Source: Akkermansia muciniphila
Lineage (GTDB): Bacteria; Verrucomicrobiota; Verrucomicrobiia; Verrucomicrobiales; Akkermansiaceae
Length of the DNA: 48,120 nt
Direction: 5' to 3'
Assembly (NCBI GenBank): GCA_945901795.1
Contig: CAMDLP010000021.1
Coordinates: 1 to 48,120 of the forward strand
Shown here: piece by piece, positions 1 through 12,530 of the stretch
Layout: the number at the start of each line of letters is the position of its first letter
Position numbering within the stretch: position 1 is the stretch's first letter
Position numbers and translations under genes: made by a program
Notes under the pieces: generated by a model
The model's database searches: none
Told to the model about the DNA's origin: nothing
What the model saw: only the letters and a program-made list of their open reading frames with translations

Positions 1-860
<860 letters not shown>

Positions 861-905
861 GGGGCGGAGTCTAGCGGATGGAGGCGGTGGGGGAAGTTGA
901 ATCTG

Positions 906-934
906 GCAGGTGCGGAAACGAGCCTTGCACCTGC
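906..934. terminator. 8-bp inverted repeat between DUF2786-like gene and MmeI-like gene
   Basis: GCAGGTGC at 906-913 and GCACCTGC at 927-934 form a perfect 8-bp stem with a 13-nt loop in the 84-nt gap between two minus-strand genes. There is no T-run, so it may be a weak terminator, an attenuator or an operator for the restriction gene. This is seen in sequence; the role is inferred. Confidence 0.35.
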
Positions 935-944
935 GGGAAAGGGC

Positions 945-1370
945 TCAGGCGTGGGGCAGGTTCGGCTGCTCGACGGCTTCGGAGAGGTCGCCGTGGACGC
1001 CGCGGGTGATGATGTCGCGGGTGGCTTCGCCGAGGTAGTCGTGGAGCAGTTTCGAAAGTTCGAGGAATTCCGGCCAGAGCACTTGGTTGATGAACGCGTT
1101 GGTGGTGCGGAGCATGACGGTGCTGTGGCGCTGGCGGTATTGCCGGTAGGGAGCGAGCCCGTGGCGGCGGGCGAGGGCAAGGAAGATCTGCCGCTTCCAC
1201 GGGTCCTGGAGGCTGAACTGAAACTCGCTGGTGGCTTCCGGAACCGCGGCGAGCTGGGCTTTGAGTCGTTGCAATGCGCTGGCGGCGGCATTCATTTCTC
1301 CGGCGAACTCGCTGCCGGTGAAGAGGGCTTCGACTTTGCGGATCTTGGCGATGATTTCGTCGCGGGTCAT
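945..1370 (-). CDS. Small DUF2786-like protein of unknown function
   Basis: 141 aa; the ATG at 1368-1370 was chosen because the in-frame extension upstream runs antisense through the helicase gene and has no family signature. The N-terminal half (about residues 5-40, beginning IIAKIRKVEALF) is a helical segment like the DUF2786 repeat, which recurs in phage and plasmid proteins and near DNA-processing enzymes. The C-terminal half is a mixed alpha/beta stretch I do not recognise. It lies between a SNF2 helicase (40 nt upstream on the same strand) and the MmeI-like enzyme, so a DNA-related role is plausible but unproven. The upstream gap holds an AT-rich simple repeat. Confidence 0.7.
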   Translation of the reverse strand: MTRDEIIAKIRKVEALFTGSEFAGEMNAAASALQRLKAQLAAVPEATSEFQFSLQDPWKRQIFLALARRHGLAPYRQYRQRHSTVMLRTTNAFINQVLWPEFLELSKLLHDYLGEATRDIITRGVHGDLSEAVEQPNLPHA

Positions 1371-1383
1371 GAGGAGGGGAAGA

Positions 1384-1410
1384 GATTTTGGATTTTGAAT
1401 TTTGGATTTT
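1384..1410. repeat. AT-rich simple repeat at a gene junction
   Basis: Three imperfect GATTTTGGA/GATTTTGAA units sit directly after the helicase stop (TAG, 1411-1413) and before the ATG of the next minus-strand gene. Similar AT-rich units occur at 24476-24495 and 41804-41831, also in tight junctions of minus-strand genes. They stand out against the GC-rich background. Confidence 0.6.
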
Positions 1411-4803
<3,393 letters not shown>

Positions 4804-4812
4804 CGCGGGTGA

Positions 4813-4828
4813 CCATCAGCGGTGATGG
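4813..4828. promoter_or_regulatory. Palindrome in the helicase/amidase divergent promoter region
   Basis: CCATCA-GCGG-TGATGG, a perfect 6-bp inverted repeat, lies 10 bp upstream of the helicase start in the 112-bp divergent gap. It could be an operator for the helicase gene. No convincing -35/-10 pair was identified. Confidence 0.25.
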
Positions 4829-4915
4829 CCCGGACCGTCAATACCCGACCCATCGTTGCGACCGACAAATCCGGTTGTCATCGGCATTCTCGATTGATAC
4901 GTTCCGCCAAAACCC

Positions 4916-5971
4916 GTGCCGACTGCCGATCCAACGTCCCTCTCCTTTCGAGCACCCGCCTTTTTGCGGCGGGCATTTGCGGTCGTGACGGTGCTGGTCA
5001 TGGCGACCGGACCGGCACACTCCGCCGCGCCGGCGACTGGCTGGGATGTCGCGAAAATCGAGGGCCGCGAGTATGTTTCCGTAGAGAGCATCAAGCGGTT
5101 TTACAATTTTGCCAAAATGACCCGCTTGGGTGCCTCGGTGGTTCTTGAGAACGCCAAGGTTGAAATGAAGCTTAAAGTCGGTGGCAACGAGTGCCTGATG
5201 AATAACGTCAAATTCATCTTCAGCCATCCGACCTCCACGGTGGGTGAGAAAATTTACGTCTCGCGCATCGATCTCGCGAAATTGATCGATCCGGTGCTGC
5301 GCCCGAATTTCATCCAGAACGCCGGCGAGTTCCGGACGGTGGTGCTGGACCCCGGTCACGGCGGCAAAGACCCCGGTGCCACCAACCCCTTCGGCGCCGA
5401 GGCGACCTACAATCTCAAGGTCGCCGGACTCGTGAAAAAGCAACTTGAGGCGAAGGGCTTCAAGGTGGTGATGACCCGCCAGAGCAACGTGTTTCTATCG
5501 CTTCAGGAGCGCGTGGATTTCGCCAACGCGATCAAGGAACGAGCGATTTATATCAGCATCCATTTCAATTCGGGCGGCGCTTCGGCCCGCGGCATCGAGA
5601 CTTTCACGCTCTCGCCGCCCGGTGTGCCCCACTACGACGCCAACTTCAAGGCCGCCGACTTGCAAACCCGCGCGGGAAACGAGCATGACTCCGCGAACAT
5701 CGCGCTCGCCACATCCGTCCACGGCTCGATCCTCCGGCGGCTCGGCACGAACACGCTCGACCGCGGAATCAAGCGCGCCCGCTTTAGCGTGCTCTCCGGA
5801 GTGCGCCATCCCGCCATCCTGCTCGAAGGCGGCTTCATGAGTCATTCCTACGAAGCCCGCTTGATCGAGAACGAGGCCTATCAGAACGCCCTCGCAGCCG
5901 GTGTCGTCGATGCCATCGCCAAATACCGATTCGCCGTCAGCACCAAGCCGGCCGCCGCGCAGCGGAACTGA
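4916..5971 (+). CDS. Exported N-acetylmuramoyl-L-alanine amidase (Amidase_3)
   Basis: 351 aa from a GTG start. An N-terminal basic stretch and hydrophobic core ending near AHSAAPA form a signal peptide, so the enzyme acts in the periplasm on peptidoglycan, cleaving the bond between muramic acid and the stem peptide. Residues about 45-130 resemble the copper-amine-oxidase-N-like/AMIN-type targeting segment. The catalytic domain starts at TVVLDPGHGGKDPG. Zinc ligands are the His of DPGHGG, the Glu of GAEATYNL and the His of YISIHFNSG; the catalytic Glu is in LLEGGFMSHSYEARLI. All are present. It converges on folP with 6 nt between stops. The exact start is uncertain because no clear ribosome-binding site is visible, and a later ATG at 5000 would truncate the signal peptide. 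Confidence 0.92.
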   Translation: MPTADPTSLSFRAPAFLRRAFAVVTVLVMATGPAHSAAPATGWDVAKIEGREYVSVESIKRFYNFAKMTRLGASVVLENAKVEMKLKVGGNECLMNNVKFIFSHPTSTVGEKIYVSRIDLAKLIDPVLRPNFIQNAGEFRTVVLDPGHGGKDPGATNPFGAEATYNLKVAGLVKKQLEAKGFKVVMTRQSNVFLSLQERVDFANAIKERAIYISIHFNSGGASARGIETFTLSPPGVPHYDANFKAADLQTRAGNEHDSANIALATSVHGSILRRLGTNTLDRGIKRARFSVLSGVRHPAILLEGGFMSHSYEARLIENEAYQNALAAGVVDAIAKYRFAVSTKPAAAQRN

Positions 5972-5977
5972 TCCTTG

Positions 5978-6823
<846 letters not shown>

Positions 6824-6874
6824 CGGTGAATTGGCGGCTTGCGGCGTCCGCCTGAGGGCTCTACTTTGCGCCCC

Positions 6875-7405
6875 ATGAACCCGCTGGCAACTTGGAAAAT
6901 CCGCGCGATCGCCGCAGGGCTTTTCGTTTCACTTCCCTGCCACGCCAACGATGCCGCGGCAGTCGATGGGCCGAACGTCCGCTGCATGAAGCACGAGGAC
7001 GGCTCGCGCGCGGTGTTCACCCGCAGCCCCGACAGCCGGACCCTGACGAAAAAGACCTTCACAGCTAACGGGAAGCTCTGCATGGTGACCACTTACAAGA
7101 TGGATTCAAACGCCAACCCGCTCGGCTGCAAAATCCGCGACGGCCAGAACAACGAGATGTTCAAAGTCAGCTACGGCTACCACAAGGTGACCGGCCTGCT
7201 CGTCGAGGAGCTCATGTTCGACTCGCGAGTGCGGCGTCTCAATCCGGCTAACGGCAAGGAGCTGCCGGTGCAAAGGATCGTTTATCTCTACGATGCGGAA
7301 GGCAAACGCAGCGCGCCGATTGTTTTCAACCTACTGCCCGGAAAAACTTTCGAGCAGGTCTTCGGCGTCAAATCCTCCGCGCTGGAGTCGAATCCCTTCA
7401 AGTAA
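6875..7405 (+). CDS. Exported protein of unknown function
   Basis: 176 aa. I chose the ATG at 6875 over an in-frame one 36 nt upstream because it starts a clean signal peptide: MNPLATWK, a hydrophobic core IAAGLFVSLP, and a cleavage-like CHAND. The mature part is beta-rich with repeated short strands and two or three Cys. It contains YDAEGK, reminiscent of loose antitoxin-like or RHS-like beta repeats, but I do not recognise a family. The next gene begins 3 nt after its stop, so the two are likely co-transcribed and may act together at the cell envelope. Confidence 0.75.
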   Translation: MNPLATWKIRAIAAGLFVSLPCHANDAAAVDGPNVRCMKHEDGSRAVFTRSPDSRTLTKKTFTANGKLCMVTTYKMDSNANPLGCKIRDGQNNEMFKVSYGYHKVTGLLVEELMFDSRVRRLNPANGKELPVQRIVYLYDAEGKRSAPIVFNLLPGKTFEQVFGVKSSALESNPFK

Positions 7406-7408
7406 GCC

Positions 7409-8656
7409 GTGGCCAAGCCCCAGACCTTGCTTCCCTGGCTCCTCGGCGGAGTCATCGCCGTGGCTGGCATCCTCCAGGGCCTTCACTGGCGCTCGTCCGG
7501 AAACTCCGCGGATCTAGCAGAACTTGAGAACCAGCTGCGCATCACCGCCGAGGAAAACGAGATGCTCCGGCGCGAGAACGAGTCGCTCCGCTCGCTCGCG
7601 CAGGGCGGCGGCGAGCTCGCAGTGCCGCAGGAATTCATCGACCGCGCCGAGAAGGAGTTCGGCCTGCGCTTTCTATCAAGTCCCGTCGTCCACCGCCTCG
7701 CCGGCGAGGAGCTCCGCGGCCGGATCATGGCGGCCATCGAGAGCCGTTACGGCCCGTCCGGCATCGACGACCGCCAGGAGGCCTACCAACTCATCGGCTG
7801 GCTGCGTCCGGATGACGACCTGCTCTCCCAGCTCGCGGCCGTCCGCGCGGTCGGGGCTTTGGCGTGGTTCGACGACGTCACCGGCGAGGGCTGGGTGACT
7901 GACCGCTTCGATTTGAAAAACATTCCGGACCAGGCCGCGCTCGTCCGCCTGCTCGCCCGCGTCCTTCTCCACCAGCATTTTCCGCCCGCTCCGGCTTACC
8001 CCGGCGATGACGCGGCGCGCGCCCGTGAAGCGCTCCACCAAGGTGCCGCCGCCGGTTCCGAGGCGCGGTTCTACGCGATGAGCGCCCGCACTATCGGCTT
8101 CATGCCGATGAAAGAAAATACCGAGGCTGTGCAGCTTCTCGCCAGTCTTTCCCCGTTTCTCCAAGGCCTAACCACCTTTCCCGCTTCAGAGGGCAAGGGG
8201 CTTGCTGACACCCTGCACGTGCAAGGCAACGACAAGTTCCAAGCCGCGTTCCACAATCCGCCGCAGACGACCCGCGCGATTTTTTTCCCAGGTGAGCCCG
8301 CTGCCGAGCCGAAAGCTCTCGATCTGCCAGCCGTTCCCGAAGAACCTTTTCTAACGGAATCCGCTGGTCTGCTAGGCCTGCGCCTGTGGCTCGAACCGCT
8401 CGGCGCGGCTGAAATCGCGGCTTGTTGGAAAAACGATCGCTACGTCCTGTTTCCCGACGGCGAGGCCTCGTCCGCCGTGCTCTGGGACATCGAGTTGGAA
8501 AACGCCGGAGCCGCGGACAAGCTCCAGGCCATCGCCGCCGTCATCGCCGCCCGGCAGGAAAAGCGGCATGTAAAAGTGAGCCGGCCATCGCCGACCCGCG
8601 TCCGTTTCCTCAACACCTTCGAGGCCGCCACCGCCGCCAGCCTCGGGTCCAAATAG
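7409..8656 (+). CDS. Membrane-anchored coiled-coil protein of unknown function
   Basis: 415 aa from a GTG start 3 nt after the preceding stop. One N-terminal transmembrane helix (LPWLLGGVIAVAGIL, about residues 8-24) is followed by a short Glu/Arg-rich coiled coil (about 36-70) and a large soluble domain with several tryptophans and no motif I recognise. The topology suggests a periplasmic domain tethered to the inner membrane. Acylphosphatase follows after 4 nt, so three genes form one transcription unit. No catalytic signature was found; the function is unknown. Confidence 0.75.
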   Translation: MAKPQTLLPWLLGGVIAVAGILQGLHWRSSGNSADLAELENQLRITAEENEMLRRENESLRSLAQGGGELAVPQEFIDRAEKEFGLRFLSSPVVHRLAGEELRGRIMAAIESRYGPSGIDDRQEAYQLIGWLRPDDDLLSQLAAVRAVGALAWFDDVTGEGWVTDRFDLKNIPDQAALVRLLARVLLHQHFPPAPAYPGDDAARAREALHQGAAAGSEARFYAMSARTIGFMPMKENTEAVQLLASLSPFLQGLTTFPASEGKGLADTLHVQGNDKFQAAFHNPPQTTRAIFFPGEPAAEPKALDLPAVPEEPFLTESAGLLGLRLWLEPLGAAEIAACWKNDRYVLFPDGEASSAVLWDIELENAGAADKLQAIAAVIAARQEKRHVKVSRPSPTRVRFLNTFEAATAASLGSK

Positions 8657-8660
8657 TTTC

Positions 8661-8936
8661 ATGATCGCCAAACGAATCATCTTCGAAGGCCGCGTCCAGG
8701 GCGTCGGTTTCCGCTACACCGTCAAGGATCTTTCGCGCGGCTTCGACGTCTGCGGCTGGGTGAGAAATCTAGCGGACGGCAGCGTCGAGCTGCAAGTCAT
8801 GGGCGAGGAAGACGAGGTGGAATCCTTCATCAAGGAAATCGCCGAGGAGTCCACTGTCGCCCATCACATCAAGAACCTGACCGCGGAAAAAATCCCGCTG
8901 TTGGAAAACGGTTCAGGTTTCCGCATCGAGCGTTAA
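8661..8936 (+). CDS. acyP: Acylphosphatase
   Basis: 91 aa, the normal length for this ferredoxin-like fold enzyme, which hydrolyses carboxyl-phosphate bonds such as that of acetyl phosphate. The signature GRVQGVGFRYTVK is present with the catalytic R18, and GWVRNLADGSVE carries the catalytic N36. The ATG lies 4 nt after the preceding stop. Its TAA overlaps the TAA of the convergent MFS gene in the self-complementary tetramer TTAA (8933-8936), so the two genes share their terminal bases. Confidence 0.96.
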   Translation: MIAKRIIFEGRVQGVGFRYTVKDLSRGFDVCGWVRNLADGSVELQVMGEEDEVESFIKEIAEESTVAHHIKNLTAEKIPLLENGSGFRIER

Positions 8937-10240
8937 ACCTGTCCCGGCTCGGGAGCGGCGTCGAGGGGTGCTTCTTCAGGCTCGCGCCGTTCCACCGCCC
9001 GGATCAGCCCGAGGTAGGAAATCGTGCCGACCAGATAGAGCGCGGCGGTGATCAGGAAAATCTGCCAGTAGGGGAGTTGGTGGGCGCGCAGGTTTTCAAA
9101 CATCCGCGCGGCAAGCCACCACGAGCCGCTCCAGATCGCGCCGTTGCAGGCGCTCATCAGCTCGCGGTTGCGCTCGCCCACGTAGGACATCGAGAGCTCG
9201 CTGGTGGAGGGGCCCGCCATGTTCATCAGCGGCTGGCGGAAGATGAAAAACACGATCGCGACGGGCAGCGCCCAGCTGGCGTGTTTCCACAATTCGGTCA
9301 GGCCCATCAGCGCGAGCATGACCACGGCGGCGGATTGCACGCCGAGGATGACCCCGCGCCAGCCGAGGCGGCGGCGCACTTCCGGGACGACCAATCCGGC
9401 GACGAACGCCAGGACGTAACTGATGGAGCCGAAGGCGGAGTAGCTCGCCGGGTCGAGGTGATAGACATTGCTGAAAAATAGGTTGAGGAACTGGATGCTC
9501 AGTCCGGCTCCCGTCGCGATGCAGAGCGTGGGAACCAGCGCGCGCAGCAGCACGGGGAGATCCTCGCGGTGGACGTGCAGCCAGTGGCGGCTGGATTTTT
9601 CCGCCGGCACCGGGTCCGGGAGGCGGGCGTAAAGGAACGGCGCGCCGAATCCGAAAATCGTTAGGAGGAGCAGTGTCGAGTATTCGTCGAAGACCAGGTG
9701 GACACTCCCGAGATGAAATTGGCCGATGCCCTGGAGGACGCTGGCGAGGACGCCGCCGCAGATGCTGGCCGCTCCCCAGGTGGCGAACAGCAGGCTCAAC
9801 GCCTCGCTTGATTGATGGGGCGGGGTGATCCGAAGCATCATCGGCAGGCTGGCGACGTTGAGAAGCAGGCCGGCGAAGCCCATGGCGATAAACAGGAACG
9901 GGGCCGCGGCCATCGCGCCGAATTGCACGGCTTCCAGCATTGCCAGCGCGGTGAGTGGAAATGCGATCGCCCCGATGATGAGCGGTTTGCGCAGCGGCCG
10001 CCCGCGCAGCCAAAGGCCGGCGGGCAGGGCGAGGAAAAAAGTTGCTAGAAACCGGTGGGACGTGAGCGCCGCGATCGCCGGATCATCAAGCCCGCGCGCT
10101 TTCAGGAAGAGGTTGAGCAGGAGGAATTGCGACGCGTTGATCAGGTTGATGAGAAACAGTCCGGCGGCGAATTGCAGGACGTGCTTCGGCAGGAGCCGGT
10201 AGCGGTCCAGCCACGCCGGCATGGTTCGGTTAGCGTGCAC
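8933..10240 (-). CDS. MFS transporter
   Basis: 435 aa with about 12 predicted hydrophobic helices in two halves and a central hydrophilic loop (PVPAEKSSRHWLHVHRED) typical of the major facilitator superfamily. I chose the GTG at 10240 because AGGAAG lies just upstream; an ATG at 10222 would lose only six residues and avoid the overlap. With GTG the gene overlaps the upstream coiled-coil gene by 11 nt. It is the last gene of the tonB/exbB/exbD run, so export or import of a metal chelate is possible, but no substrate can be read from the sequence. Confidence 0.88.
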   Translation of the reverse strand: MHANRTMPAWLDRYRLLPKHVLQFAAGLFLINLINASQFLLLNLFLKARGLDDPAIAALTSHRFLATFFLALPAGLWLRGRPLRKPLIIGAIAFPLTALAMLEAVQFGAMAAAPFLFIAMGFAGLLLNVASLPMMLRITPPHQSSEALSLLFATWGAASICGGVLASVLQGIGQFHLGSVHLVFDEYSTLLLLTIFGFGAPFLYARLPDPVPAEKSSRHWLHVHREDLPVLLRALVPTLCIATGAGLSIQFLNLFFSNVYHLDPASYSAFGSISYVLAFVAGLVVPEVRRRLGWRGVILGVQSAAVVMLALMGLTELWKHASWALPVAIVFFIFRQPLMNMAGPSTSELSMSYVGERNRELMSACNGAIWSGSWWLAARMFENLRAHQLPYWQIFLITAALYLVGTISYLGLIRAVERREPEEAPLDAAPEPGQV

Positions 10241-10670
10241 CTGCTTCCTTGAGCTTAGCGATGGCTTCGTCGAGCCGCTGGCGGGTGGCGGCGAGTTGCG
10301 CGTCGAGGGCGCGGAGTTTTTCGTCGCGGGCGGCGATGGCGGCTTCCCAGGTTCTCAGCTGCTCGCGGGCGGCGGTGATTTCCGTTTCAAGGCCGGCGGC
10401 TTGCGCCGTTTTTTCCTCCATTAATCTGTCGGATGCCTCGGCGGCTTTTTGGGTGGCTTCGATGGATTCCTTGAGCACGGCGATGTCGCGCTCGAGTCCG
10501 GCGGCGCGCTTGGTTTCGGCGGCGGCTAGGTCATTGGCGGCATGGAGCTCGGTTTTGAGCTTCGACAGGGATTCGTAGAGGGCGAGTTCCCGCTGCCATT
10601 GGATGACGATCACTCCGGTTAGGACGAGGCAGCCGATGGCGTTGAGAATGGGCAGAACGCGGGATTTCAC
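10230..10670 (-). CDS. Small membrane protein with long coiled coil
   Basis: 146 aa from a GTG start 3 nt after exbD. One N-terminal transmembrane helix (VLPILNAIGCLVLTGVIVIQW) is followed by almost continuous Ala/Glu/Lys/Arg heptads to the C-terminus, a predicted periplasmic coiled coil. I recognise no named family. Its place directly behind tonB, exbB and exbD on the same strand suggests an accessory part of this energy-transducing complex, perhaps a periplasm-spanning spacer; this is inference. Confidence 0.75.
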   Translation of the reverse strand: MKSRVLPILNAIGCLVLTGVIVIQWQRELALYESLSKLKTELHAANDLAAAETKRAAGLERDIAVLKESIEATQKAAEASDRLMEEKTAQAAGLETEITAAREQLRTWEAAIAARDEKLRALDAQLAATRQRLDEAIAKLKEAGAR

Positions 10671-10673
10671 GCT

Positions 10674-11099
10674 TCAGGGATTGGGAGTTTTCGATTCGAA
10701 GCTGACTTTTTCGACGCCGGCGTCGCGGACGGCGTTGAGCACGCCGAGCACTTGCTTGTGGCGCGCTTCGGCATCGGCGGCGATGAGGACGCGGGTTTCG
10801 TCCGGCTTGGCCCCGGCTTTCAGGCGGGCGGTGATTTCAGACAGGGTGACGATCTTGCCGTCCCAGGTGGTCACGCCGCTGGCGTCGATGGTGATTTGGA
10901 ACGGCGGGGTCTTGGTGTCGGCGATGCCGGTGGAGGCCTCCGGCAGGTTGATCGGCACGCGGTGGAGCTGGGTCATGCTGAGGCTCACTAACATGAATGC
11001 GGCGAGCAGGAAGAACATGATGTCGATGAGCGGGATGATCTCGATCCGCGCTTCATCGCCCTCGTCGTCGGAGGAGCGGCTGTGGAGTTGGACGGGCAT
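10674..11099 (-). CDS. exbD: ExbD/TolR-family biopolymer transport protein
   Basis: 141 aa. A short cytoplasmic N-terminus leads into one transmembrane helix (IPLIDIMFFLLAAFMLVSLS) that contains the conserved membrane Asp of ExbD/TolR in PLIDIMF. A periplasmic domain follows with INLPEA near its start. It couples the proton gradient to TonB together with ExbB. Its ATG overlaps the exbB stop by one base (TGATG), a sign of coupled translation. The genetic link to tonB and a receptor favours ExbD over TolR. Confidence 0.93.
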   Translation of the reverse strand: MPVQLHSRSSDDEGDEARIEIIPLIDIMFFLLAAFMLVSLSMTQLHRVPINLPEASTGIADTKTPPFQITIDASGVTTWDGKIVTLSEITARLKAGAKPDETRVLIAADAEARHKQVLGVLNAVRDAGVEKVSFESKTPNP

Positions 11100-11758
11100 C
11101 AGCGCGGGGAGCGGTTGGCGGCGAAGGCTTCCAGGTCTTGGCCGTGTTCCTTGGCGGATTTCACCAGCAGCTCGGTGTGATTGATCCAGCGTTCGAGCGA
11201 GCCGCGGAGGACGGCGACGCGCTTGCGGAAAAAGTTATAAGGAAGCAGGCACATGATGGCGATGGCGATGCCGCAGGCGGTGGCGATGAGCGCCTCGCCG
11301 ATGCCGCCGGAGACCTTGCTGGCGGCGAGTTGCTCGTCTCCCACGAACGAGAACGAGCCCATGATTCCCACGACGGTGCCGAACAATCCGAGTAGCGGCG
11401 CGAGCGTGATGAGTGTGCTGAGAACCCACATGCGGGCTTCGGATTTCTCGATGAGATGGGTGGCGTGAAGCTGCATGGCGGCGAGCATCGAGGTGTGCGC
11501 GTGGGTCATGCCCTCGTTGAGGTTTGCTAGAAACGGTTCGCCGGTGTTTTTCCCGAGCTCCCATGCGGTGGCGAAATCGCCGGTGCCGATGGCGACGCGG
11601 GCTTGTTCCTGTTGGTCCGGCTGGAGCGTGGCTTGCAGGCGGAGCCACCAGACCACGCGGTCGAGGACGACGCAGAGGGCGAGGAAAAAGGTAGCGAGGA
11701 TGGGCCACATGACCCAGCCGCCCTTGATGAATGTTTCGACGACGATGTTAGCGAGCAC
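11099..11758 (-). CDS. exbB: ExbB/TolQ/MotA-family proton channel protein
   Basis: 219 aa from a GTG at 11758, 8 nt after the tonB stop; the longer upstream frame runs antisense-like through tonB and has no family features. There are three transmembrane segments: near residues 15-36 (WVMWPILATFFLALCVVLD), and a pair around LITLAPLLGLFGTVVGIMGSF and GIAIAIMCLLPYNFF. The conserved GLFGTVVGIM and the block SGGIGEALIATACGIAIAI are hallmarks of ExbB/TolQ. It forms the inner-membrane proton channel that energises TonB. It is co-transcribed with tonB and exbD. Confidence 0.93.
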   Translation of the reverse strand: MLANIVVETFIKGGWVMWPILATFFLALCVVLDRVVWWLRLQATLQPDQQEQARVAIGTGDFATAWELGKNTGEPFLANLNEGMTHAHTSMLAAMQLHATHLIEKSEARMWVLSTLITLAPLLGLFGTVVGIMGSFSFVGDEQLAASKVSGGIGEALIATACGIAIAIMCLLPYNFFRKRVAVLRGSLERWINHTELLVKSAKEHGQDLEAFAANRSPR

Positions 11759-11766
11759 GGTGATTT

Positions 11767-12459
11767 TCAGCGGAGTTGGAAAACGATGGGGCGCTGGAGC
11801 TTCATGACCCCGCCGGCGGGGAATGTCCAGCGGCGGACGGTGCGGACGGCCTCGGAATCGAGCAGCGGCCAGCCGGACGAGGATTTCGGATAGGCGGAGA
11901 TGACGCGGCCGGAGGCGTCGACGGTGAACTCGATGACGACGGTGCCGGTCTGGCCGGCGCGCTTGGCCTGCGCGGGGTAGCTGGGTTTGGGCATGCGGCC
12001 CTGGGCGAGGCGGGAGGAATCGGACGCGCCGGGGTTTCCGGTGCCCGGGGCTCCGCCGGGTTTTGCGGTGGAAGTGGGTTTCCCGGGCTGGGTCGGCCGG
12101 GGCCTGGTTTGCGCCTGGACCGGAGCGGGGGAGGGGGATGGTTTCGCCGCGGGCCGGGGAATTTCCGGAATCTCGGGCAAGGGTGCGAACTCGGCGATTT
12201 CCGGCAGCTCGGGCGGCGCGGGTAGGATCTCCGCCGGAGCTTCGGTGGCCGCGGCCGGGGTGGTTGTGGGGATTTCCTCGGCGGCTTCCGCTTCGCCGAG
12301 GGTGAAATCTTCCGGGACCGGGTGGATCTCTTCTGCCGTTTTCACGGCGACGGGAGCACCCCGGAAACCCGGAACCACCAGCGCCACGGTGCCGAACGCC
12401 GCCACGCTCAGCCAGCAGGCGAGCGTGCCGATATTGAGGGCGTGGAAAAGGGCGGTCAT
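11767..12459 (-). CDS. tonB: TonB-family energy transducer
   Basis: 230 aa. An N-terminal transmembrane anchor (about 9-30) is followed by a Pro/Glu/Ala-rich periplasm-spanning region (about 45-125). The C-terminal TonB domain begins RMPKPSYPAQAKRAGQTG and contains VVIEFTVDASGRV and a final RPIVFQLR strand. It transmits ExbB-ExbD energy to the outer-membrane receptor. It lies 71 nt downstream of the TonB-dependent receptor gene, so the receptor has a dedicated transducer set. Confidence 0.93.
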   Translation of the reverse strand: MTALFHALNIGTLACWLSVAAFGTVALVVPGFRGAPVAVKTAEEIHPVPEDFTLGEAEAAEEIPTTTPAAATEAPAEILPAPPELPEIAEFAPLPEIPEIPRPAAKPSPSPAPVQAQTRPRPTQPGKPTSTAKPGGAPGTGNPGASDSSRLAQGRMPKPSYPAQAKRAGQTGTVVIEFTVDASGRVISAYPKSSSGWPLLDSEAVRTVRRWTFPAGGVMKLQRPIVFQLR

Positions 12460-12530
12460 GGCAGCGAGCGGAAACTAGGGCGGGTCCGGCAAGAAAACAA
12501 TCCCCGCGGCGGGCCGCGTCAAAATCGGGA

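Noticed and set aside
8933-8936. Convergent stop codons sharing TTAA
   Set aside because: Curious, but expected occasionally in dense genomes; no functional meaning assigned.
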